The notes beneath the pieces are model-generated. The model ran no database searches. It was not told where the DNA came from and saw only the letters and a program-made list of their open reading frames with translations. 64,000 nt of DNA, taken from an uncultured Prevotella sp. Lineage in GTDB: Bacteria; Bacteroidota; Bacteroidia; Bacteroidales; Bacteroidaceae. The stretch is taken from assembly GCA_900315525.1 (NCBI GenBank), contig OMZO01000010.1, positions 53,836 to 117,835 on the forward strand. The letters are read 5' to 3'. A program made the translations under genes and the position numbers. Positions 17,498 to 25,344 of the stretch are shown here, piece by piece (position 1 is the stretch's first letter; each line of letters begins with the position of its first letter).

Positions 17498-17506
17498 TAT
17501 CTTTGC
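17498..17506 (+). promoter_or_regulatory. Promoter -7 element of the ATPase gene
   Basis: TATCTTTGC matches the Bacteroidota -7 consensus TAnnTTTG and lies 21 bases before the start codon. No clear TTTG -33 element is at the usual distance, which might make the promoter dependent on something bound to the upstream repeats. Confidence 0.65.
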
Positions 17507-17526
17507 ATCCAAAATAGTATAAGAAT

Positions 17527-18837
17527 ATGGAATACAAGAAAAGAATTGCAGACCAGATACTTGCTGAGAAGTTAGAAGCTTCAGGCGCTGTTCTGATTGA
17601 AGGGCCAAAGTACTGCGGAAAAACAACGCTGGCCAAACAACAGGCAGGTAGTGTTCTTTCAATGTCTGATCCGGAAACAATACATCAGAATCTAGCTTTG
17701 GCTCGAACGAAAATTACGAGGCTTTTGGCTGGTGACACGCCAAGGCTAATAGATGAATGGCAGATTGCTCCTCAATTTTGGGATGCGGTGAGAAATGAGG
17801 TTGACAAGCGTGAAGATGACGGTCAGTTTATTCTGACAGGATCTGCCGTACCTCCTAAACCGAAGAAAGATGATGAGGGAAACATAATAGAAGAAGAACA
17901 GATACACCATACTGGTACAGGACGAATCTCACGGCTTAAGCTTAGAACTATGACTCTGTGGGAGTCGGAGGACTCAACTGGTATGGTTAGTTTGGGTGAG
18001 TTGTTTAAGAATTCGGACTCTGTTGATGGTGAAAGTCATATAGATTTGGAGCAACTGGCTTATCTGACTTGTCGAGGAGGCTGGCCAAAGGCAGTATTGA
18101 GAAAAAGTGAAAAAGCCGCTTTGGCACAAGCATTTGACTATTACGAATCAGTGGTGAGTTCCGATATTAAAAGAGTGGATGATGTAGATAGGGATGAAGA
18201 ACTGGCTAAACGCATTATGCGTTCGTATGCTCGTAACCAGGCTAGCCAAGCAACGGCAGGCACCATATTAGCGGATATTAAGAATAACGGAGAAGAACTG
18301 TTATCTGATACTACCGTGTATAGCTACATTAAGGCACTTAAAGAGATTTTTGTTATTGAAGATTCCATCGCTTGGAATCCTAACTTAAGAAGTAAGACTG
18401 CTATTAGGACTTCGGACACTCGGTATTTTACAGATCCATCGATTGCTACTGCAGCTTTGGGTTTGGGGCCTAACGATTTGATTAATGATTTGAATACTTT
18501 TGGCCTTATCTTTGAAACTCTTGCTGTGAGAGATTTGCGTGTCTATGCAGAATCGCTAAACGGAAAGGTTTACCACTACAGAGATAAGAATAATTTGGAG
18601 TGTGATGCAGTAGTTCATTTGCGTAATGGTAGTTATGGCCTGATTGAAATCAAGTTAGGTGGAGCAGACCTTATCAATGACGGTGCGGAAAGCCTGAAAA
18701 CGCTTTCGGATAAGATTGATACCACAAAAATGAAAAAACCATCTTTCCTGATGGTATTAACTGGTATTGGTGACTATGCTTACAAACGTCCCAAAGACGG
18801 TGTGTATGTGGTACCGATTGGGTGTTTGAGAGACTGA
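17527..18837 (+). CDS. DUF4143-type AAA ATPase
   Basis: The 436-residue protein has an N-terminal AAA ATPase domain (Walker A GPKYCGKTT, Walker B-like PRLIDEWQ, sensor ILTGSAVPP) and a C-terminal DUF4143 domain with a PD-(D/E)XK-like end (LECDAVVHLRNGSYGLIEIKLG). Such proteins are common and often multicopy in gut Bacteroidota; their role is not established, though nuclease-like or regulatory functions have been suggested. The gene is monocistronic, with its own promoter at 17498 and a strong terminator at 18846. It is preceded by 23-bp tandem repeats and bracketed by copies of a structured repeat, so the whole unit may be mobile or a recent arrival. Confidence 0.88.
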   Translation: MEYKKRIADQILAEKLEASGAVLIEGPKYCGKTTLAKQQAGSVLSMSDPETIHQNLALARTKITRLLAGDTPRLIDEWQIAPQFWDAVRNEVDKREDDGQFILTGSAVPPKPKKDDEGNIIEEEQIHHTGTGRISRLKLRTMTLWESEDSTGMVSLGELFKNSDSVDGESHIDLEQLAYLTCRGGWPKAVLRKSEKAALAQAFDYYESVVSSDIKRVDDVDRDEELAKRIMRSYARNQASQATAGTILADIKNNGEELLSDTTVYSYIKALKEIFVIEDSIAWNPNLRSKTAIRTSDTRYFTDPSIATAALGLGPNDLINDLNTFGLIFETLAVRDLRVYAESLNGKVYHYRDKNNLECDAVVHLRNGSYGLIEIKLGGADLINDGAESLKTLSDKIDTTKMKKPSFLMVLTGIGDYAYKRPKDGVYVVPIGCLRD

Positions 18838-18845
18838 TTACGAAT

Positions 18846-18883
18846 AAAATGCCCGCCTCCAATCAGGAGCCGGGCATTTTTTT
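18846..18883 (+). terminator. Intrinsic terminator of the ATPase gene
   Basis: A 10-bp stem AAAATGCCCG/CGGGCATTTT, with an inner CTCC/GGAG pair in the loop, is followed by a T-run. It lies 9 bases after the stop codon. Confidence 0.85.
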
Positions 18884-19037
18884 GTGGCTGCAAAATGTTA
18901 AAAAATAAAAAAATGGGGTTTGGGGGTGAAAATCGGGCGCGTTTTGGATTATATTATAATAGGAACGCGAACCAGAAATAGTGTCGCATAAAAAATAGAT
19001 AAAAAATGGTTGAAGTAAAAACAAGAAAGGAGCAGAC

Positions 19038-19220
19038 ATGGAATTGGAATTCGACTTTAAAAAGTGTGGCCGCTCGATTGACGAGGTTGGCCACAGAGAA
19101 CAGAACGCCGCGCTGAAGGTGCTGATGGGATACCTGACCAAGGAGGTTCTTTCTGTAAAAGGAGAGGACCTCCTTTTTTTGTTTATGCAGGGTTCCACCC
19201 TGCTGGGTTTCCGAGGGTAA
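19038..19220 (+). CDS. Small ORF, possibly a truncated gene
   Basis: The ATG at 19038 has a very good ribosome binding site (AAGGAG, 6 bases upstream). The first ~37 codons look like real protein (MELEFDFKKCGRSIDEV, then NAALKVLMGYLTKEV). The last third runs through a terminator hairpin (19140-19175) and into the structured repeat, so the native C-terminus has probably been lost. Product not recognised. It may be a short regulated leader or the remnant of a longer gene cut by the repeat. Confidence 0.45.
   Translation: MELEFDFKKCGRSIDEVGHREQNAALKVLMGYLTKEVLSVKGEDLLFLFMQGSTLLGFRG
19140..19180 (+). terminator. Intrinsic terminator inside the small ORF
   Basis: An 8-bp stem AAGGAGGT/ACCTCCTT is followed directly by a T-run. 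It lies within the reading frame 19038-19220, as an attenuator or a leftover terminator would. Confidence 0.7.
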
Positions 19221-19333
19221 ACCCTCGGTTCTTCCATCAACCCCAACCCCTTCTTCATAAGAAGGGGCTTCGACCTACACCCCAAACCCCTCTGCCCTCT
19301 CCAGGGCAGGGGCTTAACCGCTCCTCCTGTCGG
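19187..19333 (+). repeat. Multi-hairpin repeat, right copy
   Basis: Hairpins at 19187-19203 (GCAGGGT stem), 19211-19228 (CCGAGGG, an extra one), 19247-19267 (CCCCTTCTT stem) and 19288-19312 (CCC-CTGCCC stem) are joined by the same linkers as the left copy (GCTTCGA; CTTAACCGCTCC-CCTGTCG). Relative to the left copy, T:A became C:G in hairpin 2 and C:G became T:A in hairpin 1, so pairing is preserved. Confidence 0.65.
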
Positions 19334-19402
19334 TCGGGATCTATTTTTTATTGGCTGGCGCATTGATAAAGCCTTAATAATCTATACCATGGACGAATTG
19401 TT

Positions 19403-21751
19403 TTATAGGGTGAGGGTGACGGGGTGACCGTGGTAGGAGATGGTCTTGGTGGTGCCGTCGGGGAGGATGACTGTGAACTGGCGACTGGAGAGCATCCCTG
19501 GGTAGCTGCCCTGGCGCTCAGCAATCGTCAACGTACGAGCTTGGTCGTTCCAGTCGAAACGGATGGTGGCATATACGCCCTGTTCGTAGCGGTAGGTGTC
19601 GCCCTCGTCTTCATAGAGGGTGAAGGTGCCGTCGGCACCGGGGTAGAGGCGTAGCTCGAGGTTGTCCCAGGACTTCTCACCCGTGTATTGCATCTCTGGT
19701 CCTAAGGGGAGGATGCTGCCGGCACGGACGAACATCGGCACACGGTCGAGGGAGGTCTGGAGAGTCACGGATTGTCCACCACGATAGGACTTGCCCGTCC
19801 AGAAATCGTACCAGAGGGTTCCCTTCGGCAGATACTTCGTAACGGTCTTCGGGGCGTTCCAGTCAAGGGGACTCAAAATTTCCTGTGTGTATTGCGGATC
19901 GAGGATGGGGGCGGCCAGGATGCTGCGGCCGAACATGAACTCATCGGTCATATTCCATACCTTCTTGTCGGCAGCAAAGTCGCTGAACAGCGGACGCAGG
20001 TAGCTCTCATTGTTGGAGGTCACCTGCCAGGCGGTGCTATATAGATAAGGTATGAGGCGGTAACGCAGGCGGATCTGCGACTCGATGGCATCATAGACCG
20101 GTTCACCGCGTTTGCCGAACTGCCATATCTCACGGGGCGCATCGGCACCATGGCTGCGGAAGACGGGACAGAAGAGGCCGTACTGCATCCAACGTACGTA
20201 GAGTTCCTGGAACTGGGGATTCTGAGGTGCAGAACCGCTACCCTTCGTGTTGTAGGAGCCGCAGAAGAAACCGCCGATGTCGGTATTGAAGTTGGGACAA
20301 CCGGTTAGCGAGTAGCTCAGGCCGGCGGGTACCTGCTTACGCAGCATATCCCACGAGGAGGCGACATCGCCGCTCCAGAGACCGGAGCCGTAGTGCTGCT
20401 GTCCGGCAAAGGCGGAGCGGGTCATGATGAAGACGCGTTTCTGATGCTCAGCCTGACGCTGGTTGTGATACACACCTTTGACGGTCTCGAGCGGGAAGGC
20501 GTTGCGCAGTGAGCGCCACGTGCCGTTGGCACCGGCACGATGGTCGTAGTCGGATTCCTTCGGATTGAAGAAGTCGGGGTCGGTAGAGTCCATCCACCAG
20601 GCGTCGGTCCCCTTGTCGAGAAGAGGCTTCAGGTGTTGCCAGTAGATGTCGCGTGCCACCGGACTGAAGGCGTCATAGACGCGTACACCAGAAGGATAGT
20701 CCATCCTCGGCGGCCAGAAGGTGAGGCCGCTCTGTGGCCATGTCTCAAAGTCGAAGAGCAACCCTTTCTCGTCGAGCTGGCGGTAGGCTTTGGTCTTCGG
20801 ACCGAAACTGGCCCAGATGGAGATCATGAAATGGGCATGTTTCTGATGGACGTCGCGGATCATCTGTTCACCGTTGGCATACTCCTCTGTCAGGAAGTCC
20901 ATGGCGTTCCAGAGATAGTTGGAGCCCCAGTATTGCCAGTCCTGGACGATGCCGTCGAGGGGCACCTGCAACGCACGGTACTGATCGACGACCCCGAGGA
21001 GCTCGGCGGCACTCTTGTAACGCTCCTTGCACTGCCAGAAACCGTAGGTCCACAGCGGGAACATCGGTACATCACCAGAGAGATGGCGCATCTGGGCAAT
21101 CACGCCGTCGGCAGAGCCACCGTACATGAAATAGTAATCGACACAGTCGCCGACCTCGGAGGAGAACGACATACCTTTCACGGCATCGTCATCGAACTGT
21201 GTGCGGGAGTAGTTGTCCCAGTAGATACCCCAGCCCTTGATGGACTGCAAGACGTTCTGGAAGTCCTCGAGATTCGACTGTTCCATCAGCTTATGTTCGC
21301 CACGACGGTTGATCTTGCCGTTCTGGATGGTGCCTAGTCCGTAGATGGCTTCATCCTTGTCGAGCTGGAAGCACTGGGTGACGCGGTAGGCACCCGAATC
21401 AGGCCCTGTGGTGCGCGGCTCGAACAGACATGCGCCCTTCTCGCGGAGCAGTGTCTTGCCCTTGGCTGTGAAGGTGAGGGCGCCTGTCTTGGCATCCAGG
21501 CTCACCGTGAGCACGTCGCTGCTGACGGTATGGCCCTTCCTTGTAATCCTGACATCGTCGGGTCGGGCGATGACCACCAGACCTTGTTTCTCGTAAGTGT
21601 GGCCGATGGGTGATTTCATCACACGAACGATTGACGGTGTGAAGAACTCCAGTGTGACCGTGGTGCCACTGGTCTGCATCTCTACGGGACTTCCTGTCAT
21701 GGCGATTGCCATCATACAGAGAATAGCTGATATAACGGTTCGTTTCATCAT
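19403..21751 (-). CDS. Secreted glycoside hydrolase family 31 enzyme
   Basis: The 782-residue protein has a signal peptide (MMKRTVISAILCMMAIAMTG), an N-terminal beta-sandwich, the GH31 catalytic barrel and a C-terminal DUF5110-like domain. Family motifs are DGIVQDWQYWG, the nucleophile Asp in AWWMDSTDPDFFN and the acid/base Asp in GLWSGDVASSWDM. GH31 covers alpha-glucosidases and alpha-xylosidases; exact specificity cannot be read, although the WNAMDF/STDPD patterns recall Bacteroidota alpha-xylosidase-type enzymes. It probably acts in the periplasm. There is no SusC/D pair nearby, so it is not part of a visible utilisation locus. It is transcribed divergently from the CoA ligase; its promoter is TATCTTTG at 21788-21781. 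Confidence 0.9.
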   Translation of the reverse strand: MMKRTVISAILCMMAIAMTGSPVEMQTSGTTVTLEFFTPSIVRVMKSPIGHTYEKQGLVVIARPDDVRITRKGHTVSSDVLTVSLDAKTGALTFTAKGKTLLREKGACLFEPRTTGPDSGAYRVTQCFQLDKDEAIYGLGTIQNGKINRRGEHKLMEQSNLEDFQNVLQSIKGWGIYWDNYSRTQFDDDAVKGMSFSSEVGDCVDYYFMYGGSADGVIAQMRHLSGDVPMFPLWTYGFWQCKERYKSAAELLGVVDQYRALQVPLDGIVQDWQYWGSNYLWNAMDFLTEEYANGEQMIRDVHQKHAHFMISIWASFGPKTKAYRQLDEKGLLFDFETWPQSGLTFWPPRMDYPSGVRVYDAFSPVARDIYWQHLKPLLDKGTDAWWMDSTDPDFFNPKESDYDHRAGANGTWRSLRNAFPLETVKGVYHNQRQAEHQKRVFIMTRSAFAGQQHYGSGLWSGDVASSWDMLRKQVPAGLSYSLTGCPNFNTDIGGFFCGSYNTKGSGSAPQNPQFQELYVRWMQYGLFCPVFRSHGADAPREIWQFGKRGEPVYDAIESQIRLRYRLIPYLYSTAWQVTSNNESYLRPLFSDFAADKKVWNMTDEFMFGRSILAAPILDPQYTQEILSPLDWNAPKTVTKYLPKGTLWYDFWTGKSYRGGQSVTLQTSLDRVPMFVRAGSILPLGPEMQYTGEKSWDNLELRLYPGADGTFTLYEDEGDTYRYEQGVYATIRFDWNDQARTLTIAERQGSYPGMLSSRQFTVILPDGTTKTISYHGHPVTLTL

Positions 21752-21780
21752 TGGTTGTTATTGGTTGTCGGTTTTCTGGG

Positions 21781-21871
21781 CAAAGATACACATAATTCCT
21801 GATATCTTGGTCGGGGGAAGCAGTTTTTTTGCAGGAAATTTTGTTGGTACGGAAAAAAATAGTACTTTTGC
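21781..21871. promoter_or_regulatory. Divergent promoters for GH31 and the CoA ligase
   Basis: Minus strand: TATCTTTG at 21788-21781, 30 bases before the GH31 start. Plus strand: TTTG at 21840-21843, 19 bases, then TACTTTTG at 21863-21870, feeding the CoA ligase. A six-codon frame (MELKTK) at 21891-21911 lies in the plus-strand leader. Confidence 0.75.
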
Positions 21872-21917
21872 AAGGCAAATACGAGTTAACATGGAACTAA
21901 AAACTAAGTAGATTTTT

Positions 21918-23216
21918 ATGATTTGGAACCCAAGCGTTGAATGCATGGACCGCGAACAGCTTCGCGAGATCCAGAGCCGTCGTCTGGTGAAGATGGCGGA
22001 GTATGTCTATCACAACACCCCCTTCTACCGGAAGAAATTCCAGGAGATGGGACTGGAGCCGGGCGATATCAAGAGTATAGACGATATCGTGAAGCTCCCG
22101 TTTACGAACAAACTCGATTTGCGTGACAACTATCCGTTCGGACTGGCCGCTGTGCCGATGAGTCAGATTGTGCGTATCCACGCCTCTTCGGGTACGACCG
22201 GTAAACCCGTCGTCGTGCTTTACACCCGTAAGGACCTGGCGATGTGGGCTGAGGCCATCTCGCGTGCCTTCACGGCCTATGGAGCGGGGAAGGACGATAT
22301 CTTCCAGGTCGCCTATGGCTATGGCTTGTTTACGGGCGGACTGGGTGCTCATGACGGTGCGACGAACATCGGGGCGTCGGTAATCCCCATCTCTTCGGGT
22401 AACACCCAGAAGCAGATGACGCTGATGCACGACTTCGGAACGACGGTGCTCTGTTGTACGCCCTCGTACGCCATGTTCCTCGGTGAGGCCATGGGCGAGT
22501 GTGAGTGGGCGCGTGACGAGTTCAAGTTGAAGATCGGTGCCTTCGGTGCTGAGCCCTGGACAGAGAAGATGCGACAGAAGCTGGAACAGTCGCTGGGTAT
22601 CAAGGCCTACGATATCTACGGACTCTCGGAGATTGCCGGTCCTGGTGTCGGTTATGAGTGCGAGTGCCAGCACGGTACGCACCTCAATGAGGACTACTTC
22701 TATCCCGAGATCCTCGATCCGAATACGGGAGAGCCGTTGCCGGAAGGCTCGTTTGGCGAACTGACCTTCACCCACCTGACGAAGGAAGGCATGCCACTGC
22801 TGCGCTACCGCACGCACGACCTGACGGCCCTGCACTATGATAAATGTCCGTGCGGGCGCACGCTCGTGCGTATGGATCGTATCCTCGGCCGTTGTGACGA
22901 CATGCTCATTATCCGAGGCGTGAATGTGTTCCCGTCACAGATCGAGGATGTCATCCTGAAGCTGCCTGAGTATGAGCCACACTTCCTGTTGACCGTGGAC
23001 CGTGTGAACAATACGGATACCTCAGAACTGAAGGTCGAGGTGAAGGAAGACTATTTCACCGACGACATGGCTACGATGGTGGGTCTGCAGAAGAAGCTGG
23101 AGGCAGAGCTGCGTAGCGTGATCGGTCTGGGCTTCAAGGTGAAGCTCGTCGAGCCGAAAGGCATCGAACGTTCTACGGGCAAGGCCAAGCGCGTCATCGA
23201 CAATCGAAAACTATAG
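21918..23216 (+). CDS. paaK: Phenylacetate-CoA ligase
   Basis: This ANL-superfamily ligase activates phenylacetate or a related aryl acid with ATP and CoA. The 432-residue length fits. The AMP-binding loop HASSGTTGKPVV, the YGLSEIAGPGVGYE motif and the ILGRCDDMLIIRGVNVFPSQIE hinge region are all present, as is the catalytic lysine region near the end (RSTGKAKRVI). In anaerobic gut bacteria this enzyme usually works with an indolepyruvate ferredoxin oxidoreductase, not the aerobic paa pathway; here its partner is the ACT protein 24 bases downstream. No paa ring-cleavage genes are present. Confidence 0.92.
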   Translation: MIWNPSVECMDREQLREIQSRRLVKMAEYVYHNTPFYRKKFQEMGLEPGDIKSIDDIVKLPFTNKLDLRDNYPFGLAAVPMSQIVRIHASSGTTGKPVVVLYTRKDLAMWAEAISRAFTAYGAGKDDIFQVAYGYGLFTGGLGAHDGATNIGASVIPISSGNTQKQMTLMHDFGTTVLCCTPSYAMFLGEAMGECEWARDEFKLKIGAFGAEPWTEKMRQKLEQSLGIKAYDIYGLSEIAGPGVGYECECQHGTHLNEDYFYPEILDPNTGEPLPEGSFGELTFTHLTKEGMPLLRYRTHDLTALHYDKCPCGRTLVRMDRILGRCDDMLIIRGVNVFPSQIEDVILKLPEYEPHFLLTVDRVNNTDTSELKVEVKEDYFTDDMATMVGLQKKLEAELRSVIGLGFKVKLVEPKGIERSTGKAKRVIDNRKL

Positions 23217-23240
23217 CAATAAACCAATAACGATAGCATT

Positions 23241-23666
23241 ATGAAAGCAAAGCAACTATCCGTATTCCTCGAGAACAAGTCAGGCCGACTGACCGAGGTC
23301 ACTGAAGCCTTAGGGGCTGCAGGTATCAACCTTTCTGCGATGAGTATTGCCGACAACAGCGACTTCGGTATCCTTCGCTGTATCGTCTCTGATCCTGATA
23401 AGGCCTATCAGGTGTTGAAGGCTGCACATTTCGCCGTGAAGATCACCGACGTGATCGGTTTCGTATGTCCTAATACCAGCGGTTCGCTGTCGGTGGTGCT
23501 GAAGCATCTCTCCGACAATGGTGTCTTCATCGAGTATATGTACTCTTTTGCCAACGGCAATGTGGCTCATGTGGTGATCCGTCCGACGGATCTGGACCTC
23601 TGTGAGCGTATTCTGGCCGAGAAAAAGGTGGAACTGATGGCCGATAGCGACCTCTATCAGTTATAA
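23241..23666 (+). CDS. Tandem ACT-domain protein
   Basis: This 141-residue cytoplasmic protein is made of two ACT domains (residues ~1-68 and ~70-141). The first begins KQLSVFLENKSGRLTEVTEAL, the usual amino-acid-binding pattern with the Gly-Arg turn. It is likely an allosteric sensor of aromatic amino acids that regulates its operon partner, the phenylacetate-CoA ligase; this pairing is common in Bacteroidota. The start has an ATAACGATAGC leader without a strong ribosome binding site. A strong terminator follows. Confidence 0.88.
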   Translation: MKAKQLSVFLENKSGRLTEVTEALGAAGINLSAMSIADNSDFGILRCIVSDPDKAYQVLKAAHFAVKITDVIGFVCPNTSGSLSVVLKHLSDNGVFIEYMYSFANGNVAHVVIRPTDLDLCERILAEKKVELMADSDLYQL

Positions 23667-23686
23667 TATCAGTTATAAAATGTGAT

Positions 23687-23722
23687 AAACCGCAAAATTT
23701 CCCCCCAGAAATTTTGCGGTTT
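23687..23722 (+). terminator. Strong intrinsic hairpin overlapping the tRNA promoter
   Basis: A perfect 14-bp stem (AAACCGCAAAATTT with its complement) surrounds an 8-base C-rich loop and is followed by a T-rich run. Its right arm contains the TTTG (23713-23716) that serves as the -33 element of the tRNA promoter. Confidence 0.8.
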
Positions 23723-23743
23723 CATTTTCTTTGCGTACCTTTG
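23713..23743 (+). promoter_or_regulatory. Promoter of tRNA-Val
   Basis: TTTG at 23713-23716, a 19-base spacer and TACCTTTG at 23736-23743 match the Bacteroidota consensus. The tRNA begins 17 bases later. Confidence 0.85.
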
Positions 23744-23759
23744 CAACCGCAAAGAGAAG

Positions 23760-23834
23760 GGGCGCTTAGCTCAGCTGGTTTAGAGCATCTGCCTTACAAG
23801 CAGAGGGTCGGCGGTTCGAATCCGTCAGCGCCCA
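23760..23834 (+). tRNA. tRNA-Val (anticodon TAC)
   Basis: Full cloverleaf: 7-bp acceptor GGGCGCT/AGCGCCC, D arm GCTC/GAGC, anticodon arm TCTGC-CTTACAA-GCAGA with anticodon TAC, T arm GGCGG-TTCGAAT-CCGTC, discriminator A. CCA is not encoded. Confidence 0.97.
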
Positions 23835-23932
23835 CGACACAAAAGTGATCCGTCCGCAGCCGTCGAGGTTGCGGTTTTGGGTTTTAGAGCATGAATAGAA
23901 AGAAAGTATATTAAGAATATAATTATCAGACA

Positions 23933-25279
23933 ATGAATATTAGTGCACTGACAGCCATTTCGCCTATTGATGGCCGTTATAGAGGCAAGACAGAGCCGTT
24001 GGCAGAATACTTTTCCGAGTATGCACTCATACGTTACAGGGTGCGCGTGGAGATCGAGTATTTCATCACTCTTTGCGAATTGCCGTTGCCTCAATTAAAG
24101 GAAGTCAACCATCAACTGTTCGACCAGCTCCGCGATATCTATCGTCAGTTTGCGCCTGCTGATGCCCAGCGGGTGAAAGATATTGAGAAAGTGACCAACC
24201 ACGACGTGAAGGCCGTGGAGTACTTTATCAAGGAGAAGCTCGACGCCATGGGTGGTTTCGACCGCTTCAAGGAGTTCATTCACTTCGGACTCACTTCCCA
24301 GGACATTAACAACACGAGTGTGCCTCTCTCGATCAAGGAGGCACTGGAGCAAGTATATTACCCACTTGTCGAGGAACTGATCGAGCAATTGCACGACTAT
24401 GCCGAGCAGTGGAAGAACATCCCGATGCTCGCCAAGACGCACGGTCAGCCCGCCTCTCCGACCCGTCTGGGCAAGGAGGTGATGGTGTATGTCTATCGTC
24501 TCGAAGAGCAGTTGCGCGCCTTGAAGGATACGCCGGTAACAGCCAAGTTCGGTGGTGCGACGGGTAATTTCAATGCCCACCACGTGGCTTATCCGCAGTA
24601 CGACTGGCGGGAGTTTGGCAACACCTTTGTCAGTGAGAAGCTCGGACTGGAGCGTGAGCAATATACAACACAGATCTCCAATTACGACTGGCTGGGTGCC
24701 ATCTTTGATGCCATGCGCCGTATCAACACCATCGTGATCGACCTCGACCGCGACTTCTGGATGTATATCTCCATGGATTACTTCAAGCAGAAGATCAAGG
24801 CCGGTGAGGTGGGTTCGAGTGCCATGCCCCATAAGGTGAACCCCATCGACTACGAGAACTCAGAAGGTAACCTCGGCATCGCCAACGCTATCCTGCAGTT
24901 CCTGGCAGCCAAATTGCCGGTGAGCCGACTGCAGCGCGACCTGACCGACTCTACCGTGCTTCGTAATGTAGGTGTGCCGATGGGCCATGCCGTCATTGCC
25001 TTCCAAAGTACGCTGAAAGGACTGCGTAAGCTGATCCTCAACGAGGCGAAGCTGCAGGAAGACCTTGACAACACCTGGGCTGTGGTGGCTGAGGCTATCC
25101 AGACCATCCTGCGTCGTGAGGCCTATCCCAATCCTTACGAGACGCTGAAGGCGCTGACACGTACGAACGAGAAGCTGACAGGTGAGAAGATCCGTGACTT
25201 CATCGAGACACTGGAGGTCAGCGAGGACGTGAAGGAGGAACTGAGGGCTATCACCCCAGCCACATACACTGGTATCTAA
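23933..25279 (+). CDS. purB: Adenylosuccinate lyase
   Basis: PurB acts twice in purine synthesis, releasing fumarate from SAICAR and from adenylosuccinate. The 448-residue protein shows the fumarase/aspartase-superfamily signature GSSAMPHKVNPIDYEN, which contains the mobile catalytic serine, plus HFGLTSQDINNTS and the catalytic His region KTHGQPASPT. It is the long type found in E. coli and Bacteroidota. It begins 98 bases after the tRNA and is followed by RluB 65 bases on. Confidence 0.96.
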   Translation: MNISALTAISPIDGRYRGKTEPLAEYFSEYALIRYRVRVEIEYFITLCELPLPQLKEVNHQLFDQLRDIYRQFAPADAQRVKDIEKVTNHDVKAVEYFIKEKLDAMGGFDRFKEFIHFGLTSQDINNTSVPLSIKEALEQVYYPLVEELIEQLHDYAEQWKNIPMLAKTHGQPASPTRLGKEVMVYVYRLEEQLRALKDTPVTAKFGGATGNFNAHHVAYPQYDWREFGNTFVSEKLGLEREQYTTQISNYDWLGAIFDAMRRINTIVIDLDRDFWMYISMDYFKQKIKAGEVGSSAMPHKVNPIDYENSEGNLGIANAILQFLAAKLPVSRLQRDLTDSTVLRNVGVPMGHAVIAFQSTLKGLRKLILNEAKLQEDLDNTWAVVAEAIQTILRREAYPNPYETLKALTRTNEKLTGEKIRDFIETLEVSEDVKEELRAITPATYTGI

Positions 25280-25344
25280 AACAACCATAACATAGAGAAT
25301 TATTAAAAAATTAGACACAATTAATTTAAAGAAGGAGAAAAAAC

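Noticed and set aside
20540-21337. 265-codon plus-strand frame opposite the GH31 gene
   Set aside because: It is the antisense of a clear GH31 enzyme in GC-rich DNA; no ribosome site or family motif.
21897-22835. 312-codon minus-strand frame opposite the CoA ligase
   Set aside because: Arg-rich antisense frame; the ligase has all family motifs.
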